Assembly (NCBI RefSeq): GCF_034057115.1
Contig: NZ_CP139195.1
Span: 930,001 to 994,000 of the forward strand
DNA length: 64,000 nucleotides
Origin: Pseudomonas sp. AN-1
GTDB lineage: Bacteria > Pseudomonadota > Gammaproteobacteria > Pseudomonadales > Pseudomonadaceae
Direction of reading: 5' to 3'
Positions 17,586 to 27,020 of this stretch are shown in pieces. Made by a program: the position numbers and the translations under genes. The notes under the pieces were generated by a model that was given only the letters and a program-made list of their open reading frames with translations, ran no database searches and had not been told where the DNA came from. The stretch's first letter is position 1, and each line of letters begins with the position of its first letter.

Positions 17586-18227
17586 TTGCCTGCCGTCCTC
17601 CTGCGCCACCTGCTCATCCCCACCCTGCTCCTGACAGCCGGCAGCGCCTCTGCCGGGCTGGCATGCCCGGCCGGGCAACACGAGCTCTGCGTGCTGACCT
17701 GCTTCTGCGCTCCCGGCAGCAAGGAGGACATGGGCGAGCTCTACGACGGCGTCGGCCAGATGGCCGCCGCGGGGCTGGAAACCTGGCTGGTGGAGTCGCG
17801 CAACACCGCGGCCGCCGGCAACGTGCAGCCGATCCCGCTGCACATCCGCGCCCAGCTGGAACCCTACTTCGACATGCAGGTGCTGGAGATCGCCCGCTAC
17901 AAGGTCGGCGACGACACCGAGTTCAACGCGGCCAACACCATGCTGCAGAACCCCGACGTGGAAGCGGTGACCCTGATCGACATCATCGTGTTCCGCAGCG
18001 CGAAGGACGCCCAGGACAACGTCGCGCTCTGGGCGCACGAGCTCAAGCACGTCGAGCAGTACCTGCAATGGGGCGTGGCCGAGTTCGCCCGGCGCTATAC
18101 CCGCGACTACGACGCCGTCGAGGCGCCGGGCTACGAGATGCAGCGCAAGGTGGCGCAGGCGCTGCGCGCCAGCACGGCTCCCGCCAGGCCGGCAGCGCCA
18201 TCGCCGGCACCGGCCGGCAAGCCCTGA
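17586..18227 (+). CDS. Secreted DUF4157-like protein with HELKH motif
   Basis: A 213-residue exported protein: signal peptide ending near SASAG (residue 24), a Cys-rich N-terminal segment (CVLTCFC), and a C-terminal region around WAHELKHVEQYLQWGVAEFARRY that resembles the DUF4157 / putative metallopeptidase family, where HExxH-like motifs occur; here it is HELKH, lacking the second-position-plus-three His/Glu order of a full HExxH except for H-E-L-K-H, which fits HExxH. So zinc-protease activity is possible. The tail is Pro/Ala-rich. The start is a TTG at 17586 because no ATG or GTG in frame precedes the signal peptide. Confidence 0.65.
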   Translation: MPAVLLRHLLIPTLLLTAGSASAGLACPAGQHELCVLTCFCAPGSKEDMGELYDGVGQMAAAGLETWLVESRNTAAAGNVQPIPLHIRAQLEPYFDMQVLEIARYKVGDDTEFNAANTMLQNPDVEAVTLIDIIVFRSAKDAQDNVALWAHELKHVEQYLQWGVAEFARRYTRDYDAVEAPGYEMQRKVAQALRASTAPARPAAPSPAPAGKP

Positions 18228-18231
18228 GCCC

Positions 18232-18726
18232 CTATTCCCTGCCCTTCTTCGGATAGTCGAGCCGCACCTTCGCCAGCTTGCAGTGGCCGACGTCCAGCCA
18301 TGTATCGGTATCGAAGCGCAGTTCGGCGACCGCGCAGGTCGGCAGCCGGGCGATCTCTTCGGCCAGGCGCCGGGCCAGTTCGGCCAGCTCGGGGTTATGG
18401 CCGACCAGCATCACCCGCTTGCAGCCGTCGTCAAGGCCGTGGATGACGGCGAGCAGATCGTCGGCCGGGCAGGCATACAGCTGCTCCTCCAGGCGGATGT
18501 CGCCGCGCCGATAGCCGAGCGCCCTGGCCATGGCCTCGGCCGTGGTCCGCGCGCGCAGCGCGGGGCTGGAAAGGATCAGGTCGGGCAGCACCTCGCGCCT
18601 GGCCAGGCGCCGGGCCATCTTCGCCAGGTCGCGCCAGCCGCGCTCGGCCAACGGACGTTCGTGGTCCGCCAGGCTGGGGTCGTCCCAGCTCGACTTGGCA
18701 TGACGCACCAGGAACAGCGTCTTCAT
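18232..18726 (-). CDS. sixA: SixA-like phosphohistidine phosphatase
   Basis: A 164-residue histidine-phosphatase-superfamily protein. The catalytic RHG-type motif is LVRHAKSSW at the N-terminus and the second catalytic His is in VMLVGHNPEL. Length and the RHAKSSWD signature fit SixA, which removes phosphate from phosphohistidine in phosphotransfer proteins. ATG 18726 is used; an upstream extension has no family-like residues. Convergent with the DUF4157-like gene, with stop codons 4 bp apart. Confidence 0.85.
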   Translation of the reverse strand: MKTLFLVRHAKSSWDDPSLADHERPLAERGWRDLAKMARRLARREVLPDLILSSPALRARTTAEAMARALGYRRGDIRLEEQLYACPADDLLAVIHGLDDGCKRVMLVGHNPELAELARRLAEEIARLPTCAVAELRFDTDTWLDVGHCKLAKVRLDYPKKGRE

Positions 18727-18794
18727 GGCTTTCCCCCACCTCGACCGGCCTCGACTCAAGCTAGCCCAGCGCCGGCGACCTGCAAGGGCCAGGC

Positions 18795-20354
<1,560 letters not shown>

Positions 20355-20486
20355 GGGAAAGCCCGGGTTGTGCTTGTTGTCGGGACGGGGAGCGCCTGGC
20401 GGCGCATTCTTGCGTCAAGAATATGTGACAATCCGGACGGATGAAAGCCCCCGCAGGCCGCTGCCGGCGGGACATCGGCGGCGATT

Positions 20487-20504
20487 CGTAACGACGAAAT
20501 TACA
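20487..20504. promoter_or_regulatory. Candidate PhhR/TyrR box
   Basis: CGTAAC-N6-ATTACA matches 9 of 12 positions of the TyrR consensus TGTAAA-N6-TTTACA and lies between phhR and phhC. Assignment is by pattern and position only. Confidence 0.4.
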
Positions 20505-20630
20505 GATACACCACTGCCACGCCCGGCGCCTGCCCCGGCCCCGGCTGCGCATGCCCGCTCCTTGCGGTATCCATGGCGCCGACAACGCCAAGAAGAGGCC
20601 GCACCGCCGGCCCACTGCAGAGGAACATCC

Positions 20631-21836
20631 ATGAGTCACTTCCAGTCCGTCGCCCGCGTGCCCGGTGATCCGATCCTCGGCCTGATGGAGGCCTTCCGCG
20701 CCGATCCCAGCCCGGCCAAGCTCGACCTCGGTGTCGGCGTGTACAAGGACGCCCAGGGCCGCACGCCGATCATGGCGGCGGTCAAGCTGGCCGAGCAGCG
20801 CCTGCTGTCCAGCGAGACCACCAAGGGCTACACCAGCGGCCACGGCGACGCCGAGTTCGGCGAGCTGCTGCTGCGCCTGGTGCTCGGCCAGGACTCTCCG
20901 CTGCTGGCCGGTCAACGCGGCGGCCAGCGCGCCGGCACCACCCAGACCCCGGGCGGCACCGGCGCCCTGCGCCTGACCGCGGACTTCCTCTACCACTGCC
21001 TGCCGGGGCGCGGCATCTGGCTGAGCGATCCGACCTGGCCGATCCACGAGACCATCTTCGCCGAGGCCGGCCTGGCGGTGCACCACTATCCCTACGTCGG
21101 CGCCGACAACCGCCTCGACGTCGAAGGGATGCTGGCGGCCCTGGAGCAGGTGCCGAGCGGCGACGTGGTGCTGCTGCACGCCTGCTGCCACAACCCCACC
21201 GGCTTCGACCTGTCGCGCGACGACTGGTATCGGGTGCTCGACGTGGTGCGCCGCCGCGAGCTGCTGCCGCTGATCGACTTCGCCTACCAGGGCTTCGGCG
21301 ACGGCCTGCAGGAGGACGCCTGGGCGGTGCGCCTGTTCGCCGCCGAGCTGCCGGAACTCTTGATCACCAGCTCCTGCTCGAAGAACTTCGGCCTGTACCG
21401 CGAGCGCACCGGCGCGCTGATCGTCTGCGCCGCCGATCACGACAAGCTGCTCGACGTGCGCAGCCAGCTGGCCTCGCTGGCCCGCAACCTGTGGTCGACC
21501 CCGCCGGCCCACGGCGCCGCGGTGGTCGCCGCGATCCTCGGCGACGCCAAGCTGCGCGCCGAGTGGCAGACCGAGCTGGAGAGCATGCGCAAGCGCGTGC
21601 TGCGCCTGCGCCTGGGCCTGGTCGAGGCCCTGCAGCCGTTCGGCCTGGCCGAGCGCTTCGCCCACATCGCCGTGCAGCGCGGCATGTTCTCCTACACCGG
21701 CCTCAGCCCCGAGCAGGTGCGCCGCCTGCGCGAGGAGTCCAGCGTGTACATGGTCGGCAGCGGCCGCGCCAACGTCGCCGGCCTCGACGAGCAGCGCCTG
21801 GGCGAGCTTGCCGCGGCCATCGCCAAAGTCTGCTGA
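20631..21836 (+). CDS. phhC: Aromatic amino-acid aminotransferase PhhC
   Basis: A 401-residue class I aminotransferase of the TyrB/AspC type. The PLP lysine is K251 in SCSKNFGLYRERTG; CCHNPTGFD and the C-terminal RGMFSYTGLS substrate segment are typical. It transaminates tyrosine, and also phenylalanine, to the arylpyruvate used by HppD. ATG 20631 has AGAGGAA upstream. In P. aeruginosa and P. putida phhC is the third gene after phhA (phenylalanine hydroxylase) and phhB; here it directly faces phhR and no trace of phhA or phhB is visible. Confidence 0.94.
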   Translation: MSHFQSVARVPGDPILGLMEAFRADPSPAKLDLGVGVYKDAQGRTPIMAAVKLAEQRLLSSETTKGYTSGHGDAEFGELLLRLVLGQDSPLLAGQRGGQRAGTTQTPGGTGALRLTADFLYHCLPGRGIWLSDPTWPIHETIFAEAGLAVHHYPYVGADNRLDVEGMLAALEQVPSGDVVLLHACCHNPTGFDLSRDDWYRVLDVVRRRELLPLIDFAYQGFGDGLQEDAWAVRLFAAELPELLITSSCSKNFGLYRERTGALIVCAADHDKLLDVRSQLASLARNLWSTPPAHGAAVVAAILGDAKLRAEWQTELESMRKRVLRLRLGLVEALQPFGLAERFAHIAVQRGMFSYTGLSPEQVRRLREESSVYMVGSGRANVAGLDEQRLGELAAAIAKVC

Positions 21837-21857
21837 ACGAAGGCTGCTGAAAACGAA

Positions 21858-21889
21858 CGGGGCGCCGATTGGCGCCCCGTTTCTGTTTA
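21858..21889 (+). terminator. Terminator after phhC
   Basis: CGGGGCGCC (21858-21866) pairs with GGCGCCCCG (21871-21879) and is followed by a T-rich stretch; it separates the convergent phhC and aroP genes. Confidence 0.85.
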
Positions 21890-21898
21890 CCCTCCCCC

Positions 21899-23284
21899 TC
21901 AGCGGCGCGCCAGCGCCAGCTTCAGGCGATAGCCGCCCCAGATCAGCAGCAGCCACACCGGGATCGCATAGACCGACAGGTTGATCCCCGGGATCTGCAG
22001 CATCACCCCCAGGATCAGCAGCACGAAGGCCAGGCACAGGTAGTTGGCGAACGGATACCAGAACGCCGGGAAGCCCAGCTGCACGCCTTCGCGCACCTTG
22101 CTGGCGCGGAACTTGAGGTGCGAGTAGCTGATCATCGCCCAATTGATCACCAGCGCCGCCACCACCAGCGACATCAGGATCTCCAGCGCGCCCTTGGGCA
22201 GCAGGTAGTTGACCAGCACGCACAGCAGGGTGATCAGCGCCGACACGGCGATGGCCAGCACCGGCACGCCGCGCCTGTTGAGGCGCATGAACACCCGCGG
22301 GGCATCGCCCTGCTCGGCCAGGCCGTAGAGCATCCGGCTGTTGCAGTAGACGCCGCTGTTGTACACCGACAGCGCCGCGGTCAGCACCACGAAGTTGAGG
22401 ATGTTCGCCGCCGCATCGCTGCCGATCAGCGCGAAGATCTTCACGAACGGGCTGCTGCTGTAGGGATCGCCGGCGGCGCTGAGGGTCTGCAGCAGCGCAT
22501 CCCAGGGATACAGGCAGAGCAGCACGGTCAGCGCGCCGACGTAGAAGATCAGGATGCGGTAGACCACCTGGTTGATCGCCTTGGGAATCACCTTGCGCGG
22601 CTCGGCCGCCTCGGCGGCGGTGATGCCGACCAGCTCCAGGCCGCCGAAGGAGAACATGATGAAGGCCAGCGCCATCACCAGGCCGCCGACGCCGTTGGGG
22701 AAGAAGCCGCCGTGGGCCCACAGGTTGCTGACCGCGGCCTGCTCGCCGCCGGCGCCGCTCAGCAGCAGGTACAGGCCGAGGACGATCATGCCGATGATCG
22801 CCACCACCTTGATGATGGCGAACCAGAACTCGGCCTCGCCGAACATTTTCACGTTGGTCAGGTTGATCGCGTTGATCAGCACGAAGAACGCCGCCGCCGT
22901 GGCCCAGGTCGGCACCTCCGGCCACCAGAACTGGATGTACTTGCCCACCGCGGTCAGTTCGGCCATGCCCACCAGGATGTACAGCACCCAGTAGTTCCAG
23001 CCGGAGAGGAAGCCGGCGTAGCCGCCCCAGTACTTGTGGGCGAAGTGGCTGAACGAGCCGGCCACCGGCTCCTCGACGATCATCTCGCCGAGCTGGCGCA
23101 TGATCAGGAAGGCGATGAAACCGGCGATGGCATAGCCGAGGATCATCGACGGCCCGGCGGTCTGCAGGACCCCGGCCGAACCGAGGAACAGGCCGGTGCC
23201 GATGGCGCCGCCCAGGGCGATCAGCTGGATGTGGCGGTTTTTCAGACTGCGCTGCAGCTCGCCCGAATGCGGGTGGGTGTCCAT
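21899..23284 (-). CDS. aroP: Aromatic amino-acid permease, AroP type
   Basis: A 461-residue APC-family proton symporter with about twelve membrane segments. The N-terminal HIQLIALGGAIGTGLFLGS signature, ISWNYWVLYILVGMAELTAVG-like region and the GGLELVGITAAEAAEPRKVIPKAI motif are typical of the AroP/PheP/GabP branch. Location beside phhC and the presence of hppD/hmg genes suggest it imports phenylalanine, tyrosine or tryptophan for catabolism. It faces phhC across a shared terminator. Substrate specificity cannot be read directly. Confidence 0.88.
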   Translation of the reverse strand: MDTHPHSGELQRSLKNRHIQLIALGGAIGTGLFLGSAGVLQTAGPSMILGYAIAGFIAFLIMRQLGEMIVEEPVAGSFSHFAHKYWGGYAGFLSGWNYWVLYILVGMAELTAVGKYIQFWWPEVPTWATAAAFFVLINAINLTNVKMFGEAEFWFAIIKVVAIIGMIVLGLYLLLSGAGGEQAAVSNLWAHGGFFPNGVGGLVMALAFIMFSFGGLELVGITAAEAAEPRKVIPKAINQVVYRILIFYVGALTVLLCLYPWDALLQTLSAAGDPYSSSPFVKIFALIGSDAAANILNFVVLTAALSVYNSGVYCNSRMLYGLAEQGDAPRVFMRLNRRGVPVLAIAVSALITLLCVLVNYLLPKGALEILMSLVVAALVINWAMISYSHLKFRASKVREGVQLGFPAFWYPFANYLCLAFVLLILGVMLQIPGINLSVYAIPVWLLLIWGGYRLKLALARR

Positions 23285-23466
23285 GGTCTGGCGTCCCTCA
23301 GGATGGAGATCGGCGCCGCAACGGCCTCGTGGGCCGACGCGCCGGAGTGATTCACGTCGGGTGAACGGGTTGCCTGCGCCTGCCGGCTACAAGCATGGTC
23401 GAGCGCGGCCGTTTTGCCATGGCCGGCGCAAGGGGCGCGCAGTATAGCGGCGCCCCGGAAATGACA

Positions 23467-23489
23467 GAACCCGGCGCGAGGCCGGGTTC
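23467..23489 (-). terminator. Weak terminator-like hairpin after the NSS gene
   Basis: GAACCCGGC and GCCGGGTTC form a 9-bp stem 27 bp after the symporter stop codon. The following bases on the minus strand are only partly T-rich. Confidence 0.45.
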
Positions 23490-23515
23490 CGGGGTTACCA
23501 CGAAGGGGCGCAGGC

Positions 23516-24976
23516 TCAGCGCGCGGCGAGCTCCAGGCGCACGCGCGGCACGAACGCCTCGCCGAGCACGGCCAGGGCACCGATGGCGCCGGCGATCCAG
23601 TACCAGCGCTCCAGCGGGTCGAAGCCCAGCCAGCCGAGGGCGTGCAGGAACACCATGACGATCATCACCGGGCTGACGTAGCGCACCATGAACAGCCACA
23701 GGGCGTAGCCGGCATTGGGCAGCTGCAGCTCGTCGCGCATGATGTCGCTGCGCAGGCAGTAGCCGGCAAGGATCACCATCAGGATGCCGCCCAGGGGCAT
23801 CATCCAGCGCGAGGTCACGTAGTCCAGGCCGTCGAACAGGGTGGTGCCGAACAGCTTCCACTCGGCGCCGACGTTGAACGACAGCATGGCCAGCAGGCTG
23901 ATCACCAGCAGCACCACGCCCGAGCCGATGGCGGCGCGACCGCGGCTGATGCCGTGCTTCTCGTTGAGGTAGGCGACCACCGCCTCGATCATCGAGATGG
24001 CCGAGGTCAGCGCGGCGACCGAGACCATGGCGAAGAACAGCACGCCGAACACGGTGCCCAGCGGCATCTGCTGGAAGGCCAGCGGCAGGCTCATGAAGAT
24101 CAGGCCGGGACCGGCGCTCGGGCTCATGCCGTTGGCGAAGATCACCGGGAAGATCGCCAGGCCGGCGAGCAGCGCCACGCAGGTGTCGGCGATGGCGACG
24201 ACGATGGAGGTGCGGGTGATGGACTGGCCATCCGGCAGGTAGGAGCCGTAGGTCAGGATCGCGCCGGAAGCCAGGCTGAGGGTGAAGAAGGCGTGGCCCA
24301 AGGCGGCCAGCAGCGCTTCGCCGGTGATCTTCGAGGCGTCGAAGGTGAACAGGAAGTCGAAGCCCTGGCTGAAGCTGCCGCTGGTCCAGGAGTAGCCGAC
24401 CAGCACCAGCAGCATCACCGCCAGGCCCGGCATCATCCAGCGGAAGGCCTTCTCGACGCCGGCCTGCACGCCCTTGCCGACGATCCAGATGGTCAGCAGG
24501 GACACCACGATGCTCCAGCCGCCCAGCTGCCAGGGATTGGCGTTGTGCGCCTCGAACACGCCGGCCAGCGCATCGACGCTGGTGGCGGCCAGGGAGCCGT
24601 CGACCATCTTCCACGTGTAGGCGAAGGCCCAGCCGGCCACCACCACGTAGAAGCAGAGGATCATGAAGCCGCAGAGCATGGCCATGCCGCCGACCGCCTT
24701 CCACAGCGGATGGCTGCCGTTCTCGCGGGCCACGCGGGCGATGGCATCGATGGGACTGCCGCGACCACGGCGGCCGAGGGCGATCTCGGTCATCATCACC
24801 GGGATGCCGATGGCGAGGATGCACGCCAGGTACATCAGCACGAAGGCGCCACCGCCGTATTCGCCGGTGATGTAGGGGAATTTCCAGATGTTGCCCAGGC
24901 CTACGGCCGAGCCGGTTGCAGCGAGGATGAAGCCCCAGCGGGATTGCCAGAGGTTCTTCGGTTTTTCACGGGACAT
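23516..24976 (-). CDS. Sodium:neurotransmitter-symporter family transporter
   Basis: A 486-residue NSS/SNF transporter with about eleven to twelve membrane helices. The first helix carries WGFILAATGSAVGLGNIWKFPY, the sodium and substrate site signature of LeuT-type carriers; GSYLPDGQSI and LTSAISMIEAVVAY follow. Bacterial members take up amino acids such as tryptophan, tyrosine or leucine with sodium. Its position next to aroP makes an aromatic amino acid plausible, by inference. It has its own promoter region to the right. Confidence 0.9.
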   Translation of the reverse strand: MSREKPKNLWQSRWGFILAATGSAVGLGNIWKFPYITGEYGGGAFVLMYLACILAIGIPVMMTEIALGRRGRGSPIDAIARVARENGSHPLWKAVGGMAMLCGFMILCFYVVVAGWAFAYTWKMVDGSLAATSVDALAGVFEAHNANPWQLGGWSIVVSLLTIWIVGKGVQAGVEKAFRWMMPGLAVMLLVLVGYSWTSGSFSQGFDFLFTFDASKITGEALLAALGHAFFTLSLASGAILTYGSYLPDGQSITRTSIVVAIADTCVALLAGLAIFPVIFANGMSPSAGPGLIFMSLPLAFQQMPLGTVFGVLFFAMVSVAALTSAISMIEAVVAYLNEKHGISRGRAAIGSGVVLLVISLLAMLSFNVGAEWKLFGTTLFDGLDYVTSRWMMPLGGILMVILAGYCLRSDIMRDELQLPNAGYALWLFMVRYVSPVMIVMVFLHALGWLGFDPLERWYWIAGAIGALAVLGEAFVPRVRLELAAR

Positions 24977-25565
24977 GCGTCACCTGCTTGTTTTTATCGT
25001 GACGAGAAATCACCCGCCACGCTTGTGGTGTGGCGGCATTGGCAAGGCGGATACACCTTAGGTATCGAGGATCGGGATGGATCGGACTGCACCTCCGCTC
25101 AGGCACAAGGCCGTGGAGGGCGAGGCACGCTCGGCGCCATAGGGGATGCGCGACTGGCCGCTGGGGTCACATTCGCGACGCGGGGGGAATGCCGGATCGG
25201 GGTGAGAGCGTTCATGGCGCCTCCACTTGTTGTTGTTCTGCCGCACGCGGCGATGGGCGCATATCACCCTGTGCGCGCGGCGCGGACAAGAGCCGTCTGC
25301 GGCCACGGAGGCGGCGCCAGCCGGGCAAAGTGGCAGCTTTTCCTTACAGATCCGGGAAGCTGCGCCGAATCAGCCTCCCACAGCTCGCCGCGTAACGAAT
25401 CTGTTACAGACGACTCACCCCGTCACGCTCACGCCCATCGCCCCGGCCAGCATCTCGCTGCAGCAGATACCTGACAGGCGGCGTTATTCGAGCGAAAGTA
25501 GGGAAAAGGCCTATTCCCGTCGGGACGCTCCCGTCCGGACACGACAAGAGCCTGGGGAGGCGTTC
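24977..25565. other. 589-bp gap between the NSS transporter and xdhA
   Basis: This must hold the promoters of two divergent genes, but no confident sigma-70 or sigma-54 boxes are visible. The only coding candidate is a 38-codon frame on the minus strand (25099-25215). AT-rich patches occur near 24985-25010 and 25385-25510. No repeat or RNA gene was recognised. Confidence 0.6.
25099..25215 (-). CDS. Possible 38-residue leader or small protein
   Basis: An ATG at 25215 is preceded on the minus strand by AGTGGAGGCGCC, a strong Shine-Dalgarno at normal distance, and opens a 38-codon frame (MNALTPIRHSPRVANVTP and onward) rich in Pro, Arg and Ala. No family recognised. It lies upstream of the NSS transporter on the same strand and could be a leader peptide, a fragment of a lost gene, or chance. 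Confidence 0.22.
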   Translation of the reverse strand: MNALTPIRHSPRVANVTPAASRASPMAPSVPRPPRPCA

Positions 25566-27020
25566 TTGATTCAGTTCCTGCTCAACCGCGAGCCGTGCCG
25601 CATCGAGCGGCTCGACCCGAATCTCACCGTGCTGCGCTGGCTGCGCGAACAGCGCCGGCGCACCGGCAGCAAGGAAGGCTGCGCCTCGGGCGACTGCGGC
25701 GCCTGCAGCGTGGTGATCGGCGAGCGGGTAGTGGACGACACCGGCTTCGAACGCCTGCGCTACCGGGCGATCAACGCCTGCATCACCCTGCTGGCCAGCC
25801 TGCACGGCAAGCAGCTGCTGACCGTCGAGGACCTGCAGCAGGGCGAGCACCTGCATCCGGTGCAGCGGGCGCTGGTCGACTGCCACGCCTCGCAGTGCGG
25901 TTTCTGCACCCCCGGCATCGTCATGTCGCTGTTCGCCCAGTACAAGAGCGCCGCCGGCTTCGAGCCCGAGCAGGCCTGTTCTGCACTGGCCGGCAACCTG
26001 TGCCGCTGCACCGGCTACCGGCCGATCCTGGCCGCTGCCGAGCAGGCCCTCGGCCAGGGCGGCGCGGACCAGTTCAGCGCCCACGAGGCGGACATCCTCG
26101 CCCAACTGGCGGCCATCGGCGCGCAGGACTCGGCCGAACTGGAGGGCGACGGCGCGCGCTGCCGGCTGCCGCGCGACCTCGACGAACTGGCCACTCTGTA
26201 CGCGGCCAATCCCGAGGCGCGCCTGCTGGCCGGCGGTACCGACCTGGTGCTGGAGATCACCCAGCAGCACCGCCACCTGCCGCTCATCATCCACCTCGGC
26301 CAGGTCGAGGAGCTGAGGACCATCGTCGTCGACGAGGCCGCCCTCGACATCGGCGCTGCGGTGCCGCTGAGCGACTGCGCGCCGCTGCTGGCCGCCGACT
26401 ACCCCGACTTCGGCGCCCTGCTCGGCCACTTCGCCTCCACGCAGATCCGCAACCAGGCCACCCTCGGCGGCAACCTCGGCAATGCCTCGCCGGTCGGCGA
26501 CTGTGCACCGCTGCTGATCGCCCTCGGCGCCAGCCTGCTGCTGCGCCAGGGCCAGCGGCGGCGGATGCTGGCGCTGGAGGACTTCTTCCTCGACTACCGG
26601 GTCACCGCGCTGGAGCCCGGCGAGTTCATCGAGCGCATCCTGGTGCCGCGCCCGCAGGCGGACCAGCTGTTCCGCGCCTTCAAGGTTTCCAAGCGCCGCG
26701 ACGACGACATCTCCGCGGTGTGCGCCGCCGTCCACCTGCAGATCGACGGCGGCCTGGTGCGCGAGGCGCGCATCGCCTTCGGCGGCATGGCGGCGATCCC
26801 CAAGCGGGGGAGCCTCTGCGAGCAGGCGCTGCTCGGCCATCCGTGGAGCGAGACGGCGGTGGAGCGCGCCGCTACCGCGCTGGAGCAGGACTTCGCCCCG
26901 CTCGACGACCTGCGCGCCAGCCGCGCCTACCGCCTGCGCGTGGCACAGAACCTGCTGCGCAAAGCCTGGCTCGAAACCAGCCAACCCGACCTGCCGACCC
27001 GGGTGACCGACCATGTCTGA
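25566..27020 (+). CDS. xdhA: Xanthine dehydrogenase small subunit
   Basis: A 484-residue subunit with two [2Fe-2S] clusters and FAD. First cluster: CASGDCGACS (C39, C44, C47); second: CGFCTPG and CRCTGY; then the FAD domain with LLAGGTDLVLE and TLGGNLGNASPVGD. It passes electrons from the molybdenum subunit. Start is a TTG at 25566, supported by GGGGAGG five bases upstream and by family length; the open frame before it has no homology. xdhB overlaps its end by 8 bp, indicating translational coupling. Confidence 0.95.
   Translation: MIQFLLNREPCRIERLDPNLTVLRWLREQRRRTGSKEGCASGDCGACSVVIGERVVDDTGFERLRYRAINACITLLASLHGKQLLTVEDLQQGEHLHPVQRALVDCHASQCGFCTPGIVMSLFAQYKSAAGFEPEQACSALAGNLCRCTGYRPILAAAEQALGQGGADQFSAHEADILAQLAAIGAQDSAELEGDGARCRLPRDLDELATLYAANPEARLLAGGTDLVLEITQQHRHLPLIIHLGQVEELRTIVVDEAALDIGAAVPLSDCAPLLAADYPDFGALLGHFASTQIRNQATLGGNLGNASPVGDCAPLLIALGASLLLRQGQRRRMLALEDFFLDYRVTALEPGEFIERILVPRPQADQLFRAFKVSKRRDDDISAVCAAVHLQIDGGLVREARIAFGGMAAIPKRGSLCEQALLGHPWSETAVERAATALEQDFAPLDDLRASRAYRLRVAQNLLRKAWLETSQPDLPTRVTDHV

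Noticed and set aside
12671-18256. 1861-codon plus-strand frame running across the Lrp, oxidoreductase and lipoprotein genes
   Set aside because: It crosses terminators and several real genes in other frames and has Arg/Pro/Ala-rich non-protein composition.
20395-20420. Sigma-54 promoter upstream of phhC (TGGC...TTGC)
   Set aside because: Spacing between the GG and GC elements is two bases too long.
23467-23489. Strong terminator after the NSS transporter
   Set aside because: The stem is good but the T-run is weak, so it is listed only at low confidence.
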